A DNA stretch of 37,629 bases from Faecalimonas sp. (GTDB lineage: Bacteria > Bacillota > Clostridia > Lachnospirales > Lachnospiraceae), in the NCBI GenBank assembly GCA_020024645.1, contig JAHHTN010000013.1:1-37629 (forward strand), given 5' to 3'. The notes below the pieces were generated by a model. It made no database searches, was not told the origin of the DNA, and saw nothing but the letters and a program-made list of their open reading frames with translations. How positions within the stretch are numbered: the first letter of the stretch is position 1; every line of letters begins with the position of its first letter. The translations under genes were made by a program, and so were the position numbers. Below, in pieces: positions 7,921-15,673 of this stretch.

Positions 7921-9312
7921 TTATAAACTCCAAAATCCAACCGCAAGTACAGTCATATCATCTAACGGTTCTTCTCCAGTCCATTCTAACACTTGTTCTA
8001 AAATATGATGTGCCATTTCCTTCGGATTATTTTTATTCGTCCCACTTATAATTGTCTCCATAAGCAAATCCTGTTCCCCTACTGGAAGGGCATCAAGCAC
8101 ACCGTCTGTTACCATAATAATAAAATCTCCATTTTCCAAACGTTTCTTTGTTGTCTCTATTTCCAAATATTGTACAACTCCTATTGGAAGACTTGTGGAA
8201 CTAACTCTCTCCACTTTATCACCACGTTTTATATAAGTTGTTGATGCTCCTACCTTTACAAATTCACATTTCCCATTATACAAATCAAAAATACTCATGT
8301 CTATCGTGGAAAATCTAATTTCTTCCCTCCCCATGACAAGCGCTGTATTCATCATTTGAATGGCAGTTTCCGTTGGAAAGCCTGCAAGTAAAAGTTCCTC
8401 CAGCATTTCCACAACCATTGCGCTTTCCTTAAAAGCCTTTTCCCCAGATCCCATGCCATCAGACAAAACAACTCCATGTTTTCCACCAGGAAGCTCCATC
8501 ATAGAAAAATTATCCCCAGAAATCTTATCACAACCTTTTCCAATTTTTGCAACTCCCTGCAATGTATGGTACTTTGGCCCTTCCATAGCAACAATCGTAC
8601 AATATTCCTGCCCGACCAACAACCTCTCCCCTTCTGGCAACACCATCTTTCTGCCTACTACCTTTGATAAATTCCCTACTAATTCTTTTGTCGTGATACA
8701 TTGTCCTTTTTTGGAACGTACTGTTAAATGTATTTCGTACTTTCCCTCGGGAGTAATTAAGAAAACACTACTCAACAAACGTACCTCTATTTTTTTTAAC
8801 TGAATTTGTATTCTTTTTTCAAGAGACTCATCCGAGAATATACTTGCATTTAATTCACGCGTTGCATGCTGAATCATGTGTGCAAAAGAATCTAATTGAA
8901 TGGCACAACCTTGCCTACTTTGTGCCAGTTTATTATTCCAGATTAATTCTTTTTTTGCTCCTTGAAATGTATCCAAAGTTTCCCTCAAAAATCTCGGAGC
9001 TTGTATACAGCGTTTCTGTAATTTTCTTTTTATTTGTGTATTTAATTCAACACCATATTCCTCTACTGCAGAAAGAATTTCATACACCATTTGATATGTA
9101 GAAATAGAATTTTCTCCCATACACCATTCTCTGTTTTCACAATCTTTACATACATTTTCATCTACTTCCGCAAAAATATCTTCCATTTCCGCTTGCGTCA
9201 ATGACTCTCTTTTTTCCTCTAAATGTAAAAATGTATTTGATAAATGCCTAAGTGAACTTGCAAATTTATCAATTTGTGTCACATACGGATTATCCACATT
9301 CACTTTACCCAT
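7921..9312 (-). CDS. spoIIE: SpoIIE-type PP2C phosphatase lacking the membrane domain
   Basis: SpoIIE dephosphorylates SpoIIAA and so activates the forespore sigma factor F; it also binds FtsZ at the polar septum. B. subtilis SpoIIE is 827 aa with ten N-terminal membrane segments. This protein is only 463 aa and has no hydrophobic helix. It starts within the region-II part, which keeps a cysteine cluster (C55, C58, C64), and goes straight into the PP2C domain with the metal-site motifs SGD (265-267), DGMGSG (285-290), VTDGVLD (near 399) and DDMTVLAV near the end. The start has AAGAAGGAGAGAAGAA and a terminator sits just upstream, so the short form is not a miscalled start. Position between divIC and tilS matches spoIIE in Bacillus. 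Function as SpoIIE is likely but membrane targeting must differ. Confidence 0.85.
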   Translation of the reverse strand: MGKVNVDNPYVTQIDKFASSLRHLSNTFLHLEEKRESLTQAEMEDIFAEVDENVCKDCENREWCMGENSISTYQMVYEILSAVEEYGVELNTQIKRKLQKRCIQAPRFLRETLDTFQGAKKELIWNNKLAQSRQGCAIQLDSFAHMIQHATRELNASIFSDESLEKRIQIQLKKIEVRLLSSVFLITPEGKYEIHLTVRSKKGQCITTKELVGNLSKVVGRKMVLPEGERLLVGQEYCTIVAMEGPKYHTLQGVAKIGKGCDKISGDNFSMMELPGGKHGVVLSDGMGSGEKAFKESAMVVEMLEELLLAGFPTETAIQMMNTALVMGREEIRFSTIDMSIFDLYNGKCEFVKVGASTTYIKRGDKVERVSSTSLPIGVVQYLEIETTKKRLENGDFIIMVTDGVLDALPVGEQDLLMETIISGTNKNNPKEMAHHILEQVLEWTGEEPLDDMTVLAVGFWSL

Positions 9313-9367
9313 TTCTTCTCTCCTTCTTTATATTTTTTAATAAATTTCATTTTCGTAAGTCGTATAA

Positions 9368-9398
9368 AAGAAAAAGATTGCGTTTAACGCAATCTTTT
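9368..9398 (-). terminator. intrinsic terminator after divIC
   Basis: On the minus strand AAAAGATTGCGTT pairs with AACGCAATCTTTT, followed by further T and C residues. It ends the rqcP-yabPQ-divIC unit and separates it from spoIIE. Confidence 0.8.
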
Positions 9399-9412
9399 GT
9401 AAAATCTATATA

Positions 9413-9739
9413 TTATTTTTCTTTCTGAAATAAAATCTCATTCTTACCAGCAAGGCCTAACTCCTCTTTAGCCTTGTCCTCTATATATTCGTCCGTCTGT
9501 ACATATTCTTCTAGTTCTTTAATATCTTCTAATCTTTCCTCTTCCTCTTTAATCTCTCTTTGCAGTTCTTTCTCCTGCGCCTTATATATCCTATTCTGAG
9601 ATCGAAGAGAGTTACTTCCCACAAACACTACTCCACCTAACAATACCAAAACACATGTAACGACCATTATACTACGTTTATGACGTTTTAACTGTTGTTT
9701 TCTTTGACGTGTGGATATCTTCTTGTTTATTTTCGCCAC
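9413..9739 (-). CDS. divIC: DivIC/FtsB-family septum formation protein
   Basis: A small bitopic division protein. It has a basic cytoplasmic N-terminus, one membrane helix (about residues 24-43 of this start) and an extracytoplasmic coiled coil rich in E, K and L, as in the DivIC/FtsL/FtsB complex that activates septal wall synthesis. The likely start is the GTG at 9737-9739, since GGTGAT, the 3' part of the Shine-Dalgarno consensus, precedes it by 4 nt; a GTG three codons upstream (9748) is the alternative. Position after yabQ and before spoIIE matches divIC in Bacillus. Confidence 0.85.
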   Translation of the reverse strand: MAKINKKISTRQRKQQLKRHKRSIMVVTCVLVLLGGVVFVGSNSLRSQNRIYKAQEKELQREIKEEEERLEDIKELEEYVQTDEYIEDKAKEELGLAGKNEILFQKEK

Positions 9740-9801
9740 AAAAATCACCCATTTACTATTTATTTATACATACATTATTATCCCCATAACATATTTCCAT
9801 A

Positions 9802-10131
9802 TTAGCGTTTTTTTACATATTTATCAATACTTTTCTCTATTTTTTTATATATTTTTTTCGCCTTAAAAACAAAAAAAGAAAAGATTAACATGCCCAAAAT
9901 AACACCCAAAACAAAAAACCAACGAACGCTACCATTACTGGTATAATAGATTTCCATAAACAAATACAAACTCGTCCCTGTCCAAAACAAAAAATCCTCT
10001 ATTGAGATAGCTCGCAGATTATGTTTGATAATCCTTCTGATTACTCTCAATAAAGTATATGTACCATACACAAACATTCCTGCAATTACGGCGTGGACAA
10101 ATATTGCTACTTCTTTTTCTAACCCTAACAT
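9802..10131 (-). CDS. yabQ: spore cortex biosynthesis protein YabQ
   Basis: A 109-aa membrane protein with about three hydrophobic segments (~7-28, ~45-62, ~68-90) and the family's SIEDFLFW core. YabQ is a mother-cell membrane protein required for spore cortex formation in B. subtilis. It begins 6 bp after yabP, as in the conserved yabP-yabQ pair. The C-terminus is strongly basic (KAKKIYKKIEKSIDKYVKKR). Molecular activity is unknown for the family. Confidence 0.85.
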   Translation of the reverse strand: MLGLEKEVAIFVHAVIAGMFVYGTYTLLRVIRRIIKHNLRAISIEDFLFWTGTSLYLFMEIYYTSNGSVRWFFVLGVILGMLIFSFFVFKAKKIYKKIEKSIDKYVKKR

Positions 10132-10137
10132 AACTAA

Positions 10138-10422
10138 TTACCTAAACAATTTTGTAAGTAAATTTTCCCCTTGTTTTGCTTTTGGGTGAATTTCAGAATA
10201 GGCAATACTATCGATATTTCCTGCGAGATCTACTTCTCCCTTTTCTAAACTAAGCCGATTAACATGGATATCGGTCCCTTTTACCATAAGCATCCCTTGT
10301 TCTGTTTCTAGCAATATTTCATTTAAATCGAAAGACAAAACATCCAACACTCCTGTTACCACGCTTGTCTTTCGATTATTAATTACAATTTTATGTGCTT
10401 TGAGCACTTGCTTTTCTTCCAT
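10138..10422 (-). CDS. yabP: sporulation protein YabP
   Basis: A 94-aa YabP/YqfC-family protein. In the outer spore membrane YabP interacts with other sporulation proteins and is needed for late spore development. The family pattern is visible: a basic N-terminus with HKIVINNRK, a central VTGVLDVLSFD block and GTDIHVNRLSLEKGEVDLAG. The ATG at 10420-10422 is chosen because homology starts there; an upstream in-frame start (10458) would add 12 unlikely residues. A sigma-E-like promoter lies 50-80 bp upstream. Confidence 0.87.
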   Translation of the reverse strand: MEEKQVLKAHKIVINNRKTSVVTGVLDVLSFDLNEILLETEQGMLMVKGTDIHVNRLSLEKGEVDLAGNIDSIAYSEIHPKAKQGENLLTKLFR

Positions 10423-10473
10423 TCGCCTACACGCCCTTTCTCTTATCCGAACAAACAATACATTCTTTTTGCT

Positions 10474-10503
10474 ATTATATGAAAAGGACGATAAATTTAT
10501 GAC
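10474..10503 (-). promoter_or_regulatory. candidate sigma-E-type promoter for yabP-yabQ
   Basis: On the minus strand GTCATAAAT (10495-10503) is separated by 13 nt from CATATAAT (10474-10481). This resembles the mother-cell sigma-E pattern (ATA-centred -35, CATACAAT-like -10, ~13-14 bp apart). It is the right class, since yabP and yabQ are sporulation genes, but the site was judged by eye only. Confidence 0.45.
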
Positions 10504-10506
10504 TAT

Positions 10507-10746
10507 CTATAAATAGCAGAATAGTTCTTTCGCTTCTTCTTTCTTTGTTGTTTCTTGAAGATCAAGAACTTTTGCTCTTACACTTTTGGTTCCAAATTGA
10601 ATTTCAATAATGTCTCCCACTTTTACCTTTTGCGATGCTTTTGCAACTAATCCGTTTACCAATACACGTCCCGCATCACAGGCTTCATTCGCCACTGTTC
10701 TTCTTTTAATCAATCGAGATACTTTCAAAAATTTATCTAATCTCAT
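10507..10746 (-). CDS. rqcP: RqcP (YabO/Hsp15-like) S4-domain ribosome rescue factor
   Basis: A 79-aa protein that is almost entirely an S4 RNA-binding fold (MRLDKFLKVSRLIKRRTVAN, then GRVLVNG). In B. subtilis RqcP binds stalled 50S subunits with tRNA and helps RqcH add C-terminal alanine tails that mark aborted nascent chains for degradation. The start is the ATG at 10744-10746 with AAGAGGAGGAAGT just upstream. The ribosome site begins directly after the HU terminator. It heads the rqcP-yabP-yabQ-divIC group as in other Firmicutes. Confidence 0.92.
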   Translation of the reverse strand: MRLDKFLKVSRLIKRRTVANEACDAGRVLVNGLVAKASQKVKVGDIIEIQFGTKSVRAKVLDLQETTKKEEAKELFCYL

Positions 10747-10759
10747 ACTTCCTCCTCTT

Positions 10760-10797
10760 AAAAAGGGGCGTAGCAAAATTTAATTTTACTACGCCCC
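10760..10797 (-). terminator. strong intrinsic terminator between HU and rqcP
   Basis: On the minus strand a ~16-bp stem (GGGGCGTAGTAAAATT with AATTTTGCTACGCCCC, one G-U) runs into TTTTT. It ends the abundant HU transcript. The rqcP ribosome site starts about 4 nt after the T-tract. Confidence 0.9.
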
Positions 10798-10808
10798 ATT
10801 CACAGTTC

Positions 10809-11084
10809 TTAACAATTTACAGCATCTTTTAATGCTTTTCCAACTTTAAATTTTGGTACTTTACAAGCTGCAATACTCATTGTTTTTCCTGTCTGTGGAT
10901 TTCTTCCTTCTCTTGCTGCTCTTTCACTTACTTCAAATGTTCCAAACCCTACTAACTGGATTTTTTCACCTTTTTTCAATTCTTCTGTAACAACTTCAAC
11001 GAAAGCTTTTAATGCTTTTTCTGCATCTTTCTTTGATAATTCTGCGTTTTCAGCAACTGCTGTAATTAATTCTGTTTTATTCAT
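10809..11084 (-). CDS. hup: DNA-binding protein HU
   Basis: A 91-aa histone-like protein that bends and compacts the nucleoid as a dimer. It begins MNKTELITAVAENAELSKKD and has the HU/IHF signature GFGTFEVSERAAREGRNPQTG (near 46-66) in the DNA-clasping arm, with full-length ends. The start is fixed by AGAGGAGGATATATCC before ATG; longer readings upstream cross the promoter and are not coding. It is transcribed from a strong promoter and ends at a strong terminator, so it is probably monocistronic and abundant. Confidence 0.96.
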   Translation of the reverse strand: MNKTELITAVAENAELSKKDAEKALKAFVEVVTEELKKGEKIQLVGFGTFEVSERAAREGRNPQTGKTMSIAACKVPKFKVGKALKDAVNC

Positions 11085-11181
11085 GGATATATCCTCCTCT
11101 AGTTGTATCATAAAATCCATCTTAGATTCTATAGCAATTCTGAGCAATTTCCCTATTTTTCCTGCTCTTGCCCTAAGTATT

Positions 11182-11210
11182 GTTATAACGGTTTCCCCTA
11201 TATTTGTCAA
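11182..11210 (-). promoter_or_regulatory. sigma-A promoter of the HU gene
   Basis: On the minus strand a perfect TTGACA (11205-11210) is 17 nt from TATAAC (11182-11187). It lies ~100 bp before the HU start, leaving a ~90-nt untranslated leader. Confidence 0.85.
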
Positions 11211-11215
11211 GGGAA

Positions 11216-12949
11216 TTATAGCATTTTATCAATCATTTCAAGCACTTCTTTGCCTAATTCTTCTGATTTTTTATCTGCATTTTCCAACGATGTTCCTTTT
11301 ACTCCATAGTAAAATTTTACTTTCGGTTCTGTACCTGATGGTCTAACACATAACCATGCTTCATCTGTCAAATCATAGTAAATTACATTTGAATTTGGAA
11401 GTCCTGTTGGTTTTACTTCCCCAGTTTCCATATCTTTAATTGTATTCGCTTGATAATCACGCGCTTTTACAACCTTGTATGGACCAAATGAAGACGGCGT
11501 CTCTTCTCTTAATGTATTTAAAATTTGTTGAATTTTTTCTAGTCCTTCAATTCCTTTTAATGTAATTGATTGAATACCATCTTTATAGTATCCGTATTTT
11601 TCATACATATCAATCATTGCATCCCACAATGTTTTTCCTTTTGTCTTATAGTATGCCGCAGCTTCGCAAAGCGCCATTGTCGCTACAATCGCATCTTTAT
11701 CTCTAGCATGTGTGCCAATAAGACATCCGTAACTTTCCTCAAATCCGAACAGATACTGTCCTTTTCCTGTTGTTTCAAACTCTAAAATTTTCTGTCCGAT
11801 ATATTTGAATCCAGTTAAAACTTCCATGAAATTGATACCATAACCTCTTGCAATGGCATCAGCCATGTTTGTCGTAACAATCGTTTTAATAAGACAACCA
11901 TCCTCTGGTAATCCTTCTTTTTCTTTTCTCTGTCCAATTTCATAGTCTGCAAGAAGACATCCCGACATATTCCCTGTAAGAACCTTGTATTCTCCTGACA
12001 TTGTATCTTTTACATATACACCAAGTCTATCAGCATCAGGATCTGTTGCCAAAATCAAATCAGCATCTACTTCTTTCGCCAATTTCAAGCCAAGTTCAAA
12101 TGCTTCTTCTGATTCAGGATTCGGATAAGATACTGTAGGAAAATCACCATCTGGCAATTCCTGTTCTTTGACAATATACACGTTTTCAAATCCCAATTCT
12201 TTCAAAACACGTCTTACTGGAACATTTCCTGTTCCATGAAGTGGACTATAAACAATTTTCAACTCTTTATTCATCGCATCAATTGCTTCTTGATGAATAA
12301 CCAATCCTTTCAACGCATCAATATAAGCGTCATCTATATTTTTCCCAATTGTTTCATATAAACCGGCTTCTTTTGCATCTTTTAATGACATCGTCTTTAC
12401 ACAATGAAAGTCTTCAACTGCCTGTACTTCATCCATAATCCCTTTATCATGTGGTGGTGTAATCTGCGCTCCATCTTCCCAGTATACTTTATATCCATTA
12501 TATTCTGGTGGATTATGACTTGCCGTAATATTGATTCCGGCAATACAATTTAACTGGCGCACTGCAAAAGATAATTCTGGAGTTGGTCTTAACGCATCAA
12601 ATACATATGCCTTAATTCCATTTCCCGCAAGACAAAGTGCGGCTTCATCTGCAAATTCCGGTGACATATGACGTGAATCATACGCAATTGCAACGCCTCT
12701 CTCTTTTGCATTTCTTTTTACAATATAATTTGCTAATCCTTGAGTAGCTTTTCTAATAGTATATATATTTAAACGATTTGTTCCTGCTCCAATAACACCT
12801 CTAAGTCCTGCAGTTCCAAATTCTAAATCTTTATAAAAACGTTCCTTAATTTCATTTTCATCATTTGCGATTCTCTTTAACTCTTCTTTTGTGTCTTCAT
12901 CAAAGTAAGAATCATTTAACCATTGATTATATTTTTTCTGATAATCCAT
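11216..12949 (-). CDS. pgcA: phosphoglucomutase / phosphomannomutase
   Basis: A 577-aa alpha-D-phosphohexomutase that interconverts glucose-1-P and glucose-6-P (possibly mannose phosphates), feeding glycogen and cell-envelope glycan synthesis. Visible motifs: active-site phosphoserine loop TASHNP (S144), metal loop DPDADRLG (303-310), sugar-binding GFEES, and phosphate-binding RPSGTEPK near the C-terminus. The ATG at 12947-12949 is preceded by CTGGAGGTAAAAGAAAGT. The promoter at 12983-13011 overlaps the end of the upstream CotS-like gene. It complements glgC/glgD and the GH13 gene elsewhere in the window. Sugar specificity cannot be settled from sequence. Confidence 0.93.
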   Translation of the reverse strand: MDYQKKYNQWLNDSYFDEDTKEELKRIANDENEIKERFYKDLEFGTAGLRGVIGAGTNRLNIYTIRKATQGLANYIVKRNAKERGVAIAYDSRHMSPEFADEAALCLAGNGIKAYVFDALRPTPELSFAVRQLNCIAGINITASHNPPEYNGYKVYWEDGAQITPPHDKGIMDEVQAVEDFHCVKTMSLKDAKEAGLYETIGKNIDDAYIDALKGLVIHQEAIDAMNKELKIVYSPLHGTGNVPVRRVLKELGFENVYIVKEQELPDGDFPTVSYPNPESEEAFELGLKLAKEVDADLILATDPDADRLGVYVKDTMSGEYKVLTGNMSGCLLADYEIGQRKEKEGLPEDGCLIKTIVTTNMADAIARGYGINFMEVLTGFKYIGQKILEFETTGKGQYLFGFEESYGCLIGTHARDKDAIVATMALCEAAAYYKTKGKTLWDAMIDMYEKYGYYKDGIQSITLKGIEGLEKIQQILNTLREETPSSFGPYKVVKARDYQANTIKDMETGEVKPTGLPNSNVIYYDLTDEAWLCVRPSGTEPKVKFYYGVKGTSLENADKKSEELGKEVLEMIDKML

Positions 12950-12982
12950 ACTTTCTTTTACCTCCAGCAATTTCTGCTCTTT

Positions 12983-13011
12983 ATTATACAACAGTATTTT
13001 CCAAATGAAAA
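12983..13011 (-). promoter_or_regulatory. promoter of the phosphoglucomutase gene
   Basis: On the minus strand TTTTCA (13006-13011) is 17 nt from a perfect TATAAT (12983-12988). The TAA stop of the upstream CotS-like gene lies inside this -10 hexamer. Confidence 0.65.
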
Positions 13012-13988
13012 GCAAATATACTCTTTAAAAACTGTTTCTTTTCTTCTATCTGAGAAATAGCAACAGAAAGTTTTTCCACATTTTTTTCAGAAATCCACGC
13101 TTTATTAGAATGATAGTAACTATTCATTACTTTCCAAAACTTTTCCGGATAGATAAAACGAATACAAAGATACTCTTTTTCTGCATCTTCTAAAGGCTTT
13201 ATCTCTTGATACGCTCGAAGCATGGCTCTTCCAAGTTCTATACTCCAATGATATTTTTCTAATACCTTTCGCATGAAATAATACAAATCTGCCAACTGCA
13301 CATCCAAACATGCATGCTCAAAATTGGTTGTTGCTATTCCACGTTGTGTTATAATCAAATTATGATAATTATAATCTCCGTGTATAATCGTTCCTTCTTC
13401 AATACTTTTTTCTCGAAGTCGTTTATAAACTGAATTTTTCAATTTTCTATCAGCATATTCTGCCCACATATACATTTCACGAAAATGTTTCAATGCCATA
13501 TTTTCAAATTGACTTTTTGCTGTTTTATTTCTCATAAATTGTCTTATTTTTCGCAATTCACGATTGTGTCTTTTATACTCCTCCTGCAAATTATTTCCTA
13601 CAAATAATTTCCAATCCATATCCGAATTTTTCATAATTAAGTGGATTCTTCCAAGATTTCTTGTCGCATCTAAAACTTCCAATTCACGTTTCACATCACA
13701 CTCTCGTCCCACATACCATTTCTTAAGAATATAACGTGTCCCGTCTTCAGATTCGCTCACAAAACTTCCTTCTTTATTTATAAAAAGATTGTCTACCTGT
13801 TCATATCCTCTATTAATCATTTGAGTTGTAAGTGCTTCTAGCACTGGGATTTTTTTTTCAGAATCAACAGTCTCCTTCAGAAGAAGAACCCCTTTATCTG
13901 TTTCGCATAAGATAGCATCCCTCACTTTTTTTGTAGCATTAATTTCTATCTCATACTGTTCCAACACATTTAAATCATATTCTTTCAT
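12984..13988 (-). CDS. CotS/CotI-family spore coat protein (kinase-like fold)
   Basis: A 334-aa protein of the CotS/YtaA group, spore-coat proteins with an aminoglycoside-phosphotransferase-like fold. The catalytic-loop signature HGDYNYHN (203-210) is present. The next metal-binding motif, normally D-F-D/E, reads N222-F-E here, followed by D230 and D234 in LDVQLADL. The Asp-to-Asn change suggests weak or no phosphotransfer, although the family's activity is poorly defined. The start is supported by GTAGGGGGAGTT. A mother-cell-type -10 lies upstream, which fits a coat gene. It could instead be a general choline/aminoglycoside kinase homologue, which is less likely. Confidence 0.8.
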   Translation of the reverse strand: MKEYDLNVLEQYEIEINATKKVRDAILCETDKGVLLLKETVDSEKKIPVLEALTTQMINRGYEQVDNLFINKEGSFVSESEDGTRYILKKWYVGRECDVKRELEVLDATRNLGRIHLIMKNSDMDWKLFVGNNLQEEYKRHNRELRKIRQFMRNKTAKSQFENMALKHFREMYMWAEYADRKLKNSVYKRLREKSIEEGTIIHGDYNYHNLIITQRGIATTNFEHACLDVQLADLYYFMRKVLEKYHWSIELGRAMLRAYQEIKPLEDAEKEYLCIRFIYPEKFWKVMNSYYHSNKAWISEKNVEKLSVAISQIEEKKQFLKSIFAFHLENTVV

Positions 13989-14020
13989 AACTCCCCCTAC
14001 ATTTTCTGTTTTACTCTTTT

Positions 14021-14046
14021 AACTGTATGAGGATTTTTTGTAAAGT
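14021..14046 (-). promoter_or_regulatory. candidate sigma-K-like promoter for the CotS-like gene
   Basis: On the minus strand AC (14045-14046) precedes CATACAGTT (14021-14029) by 15 nt, resembling the sigma-K pattern AC-N15/16-CATA-N3-T. Judged by eye; the short consensus makes chance matches possible. Confidence 0.4.
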
Positions 14047-14068
14047 AGAACAAAATCTATTGTACAAG

Positions 14069-15406
14069 TCAGATTTTTCTATTTTCTTTTACATAAAGTT
14101 TTAACATTTCTTCATTATTATATTCTGGATTATCCAAAACTAACTGTAATAATTTATTCAACATTTCTCCGATTTCTTTTCCTGGTTTCATTCCAAGTTG
14201 AATCAAATCATTTCCCGTAATGGCTAATGTTTTCAAGGAAACGCACTGCCCCTTTTCCTGTATTTCCTCAAAACAATCTCGAATTCCGTCTAAATTTGCC
14301 AATTTTTCCGTACGCTGATATTCACTTTGTGCCATTGTATCCGCCATTCGCACCTCTAAATAAAACGGAAACAAATCCTCCCCAATCGTATTCATCGCAT
14401 GTCTAATACTTTTCATCCGCGCAGGTATTCTGTAGTCATGATATCTTACTAATTTTGTGACTTTTTTTAGTGTATCGTTATCAAATTTCAAGCGTTTTAA
14501 AATTTTTTTAACAATTTTTTCTCCCTCTACATCATGATATTTGAAATGCGCAACACCATCTGCATCTATTGTTTTCATTATTGGCTTACCCACATCATGA
14601 AGAAGCATTGTTAACCTTAGAATTTTATTTGCTCTAATATACGTGAGTGCTTTAATCGTATGTTCTCCAACTGTATACATATGATGCGGTGTTTCTTGTT
14701 CCGTTTTCATCATCTCATCAAATTCTGGCAAAATTATCCTTGTAATCCCAAGTTCATATGCAAGTCGTATCTTCTCTGGATTTGAAGATGTAAGCATTTT
14801 TATCAATTCCACCTGTATTCTTTCTGCACTAATCTGCTGCAATGTTGGTGCTAATTCTACAATACCAGCCTTTGTTTCTTCCTCAATAGAAAAACCAAGT
14901 TGTGCAGAAAAACGAACTGCTCGCAAAATACGAAGAGCATCCTCTCCAAACCTTTCTGTTGCATTTCCCACACAACGGATAATTCCTTTCTTCAAATCTT
15001 CCAAACCACCAAAAATATCAATAATTCCTTCTTCTTCATTATACGCCATAGCATTGATTGTAAAATCTCTACGTAATAAATCTTCCCGCAAGCACCTCGT
15101 AAATGTTACCTGTTTCGGATGACGATTATCTTCATATTTTCCATCAATACGGTATGTGGTTACTTCAAATCCTTCATTTCCGATCAACACTGTAATTGTT
15201 CCATGTTCAATGCCTGTATCAAAAGTCCTGTCAAATAACGCCTTCGTTTCCTCTGGCAAAGCCGATGTTGTAATATCCCAATCTTCAGGTATTCTTTCTA
15301 AGATAGAATCTCTGACGCATCCACCAACTGCATACGCCTCATAACCGTGACTTTTCAATGTATGAATAATTTTTTTCACTTTTTCCGGTAACGTAATCTT
15401 CATCAT
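14069..15406 (-). CDS. cca: CCA-adding tRNA nucleotidyltransferase
   Basis: A 445-aa class II nucleotidyltransferase that builds or repairs the 3' CCA of tRNAs from CTP and ATP. Motifs: GGCVRD (28-33), catalytic DWDIT (42-46), the RRDFTINAM block near 112, then an HD domain with LLHDVGKP. The tRNAs in this window do not encode CCA, so the enzyme should be essential here. Two consecutive ATG codons follow AAGGAAGGATTAA; either could start it. It is only 11 bp after the thioredoxin gene, so it seems to be the last gene of the ArsR-controlled unit unless an internal promoter exists. Confidence 0.95.
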   Translation of the reverse strand: MMKITLPEKVKKIIHTLKSHGYEAYAVGGCVRDSILERIPEDWDITTSALPEETKALFDRTFDTGIEHGTITVLIGNEGFEVTTYRIDGKYEDNRHPKQVTFTRCLREDLLRRDFTINAMAYNEEEGIIDIFGGLEDLKKGIIRCVGNATERFGEDALRILRAVRFSAQLGFSIEEETKAGIVELAPTLQQISAERIQVELIKMLTSSNPEKIRLAYELGITRIILPEFDEMMKTEQETPHHMYTVGEHTIKALTYIRANKILRLTMLLHDVGKPIMKTIDADGVAHFKYHDVEGEKIVKKILKRLKFDNDTLKKVTKLVRYHDYRIPARMKSIRHAMNTIGEDLFPFYLEVRMADTMAQSEYQRTEKLANLDGIRDCFEEIQEKGQCVSLKTLAITGNDLIQLGMKPGKEIGEMLNKLLQLVLDNPEYNNEEMLKLYVKENRKI

Positions 15407-15417
15407 TTAATCCTTCC

Positions 15418-15660
15418 TTATTTTTCTGTAGACTGTATATATTTTTTCACTTCATCTTTTTTCGTTACTTTTCCAACAGAAACCATTTTTCCATCTATCA
15501 TTAATGCTGGAGAAGTCATCACACCCAACTTAACAATTTCCATAAGGTCTTCTACCTTTTCTACTGTTGCATCCACGCCCATCTCTTCTACTGCCCGCAT
15601 TACATTTTCATATAATTTATCACATTTATCACAACCTGTGCCAATCACTTTAATACTCAT
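15418..15660 (-). CDS. small thioredoxin-fold protein (redox-active disulfide protein 2 family)
   Basis: An 80-aa glutaredoxin/thioredoxin-like protein, MSIKVIGTGCDKCDKL, with the CxxC pair C10 and C13. It has the cis-proline-type segment MTSPALMIDG and the full four-strand fold of this small family, which often accompanies ArsR-type regulators and DUF318 permeases. It probably reduces or carries a thiol-bound substrate of the permease. The ATG at 15658-15660 is used; GGTGGGAAG lies just upstream. It sits between the GTPase (13 bp before) and cca (11 bp after). Confidence 0.87.
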   Translation of the reverse strand: MSIKVIGTGCDKCDKLYENVMRAVEEMGVDATVEKVEDLMEIVKLGVMTSPALMIDGKMVSVGKVTKKDEVKKYIQSTEK

Positions 15661-15673
15661 ATTTCTTCCCACC

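Noticed and set aside
8360..8803. A 147-aa plus-strand reading frame opposite spoIIE
   Set aside because: It is antisense to conserved PP2C coding sequence and has no ribosome site or recognisable domain.
11085..11210. A 42-residue N-terminal extension of HU
   Set aside because: The region holds the HU promoter, the ribosome site is right before 11084, and HU proteins start MNK at that point.
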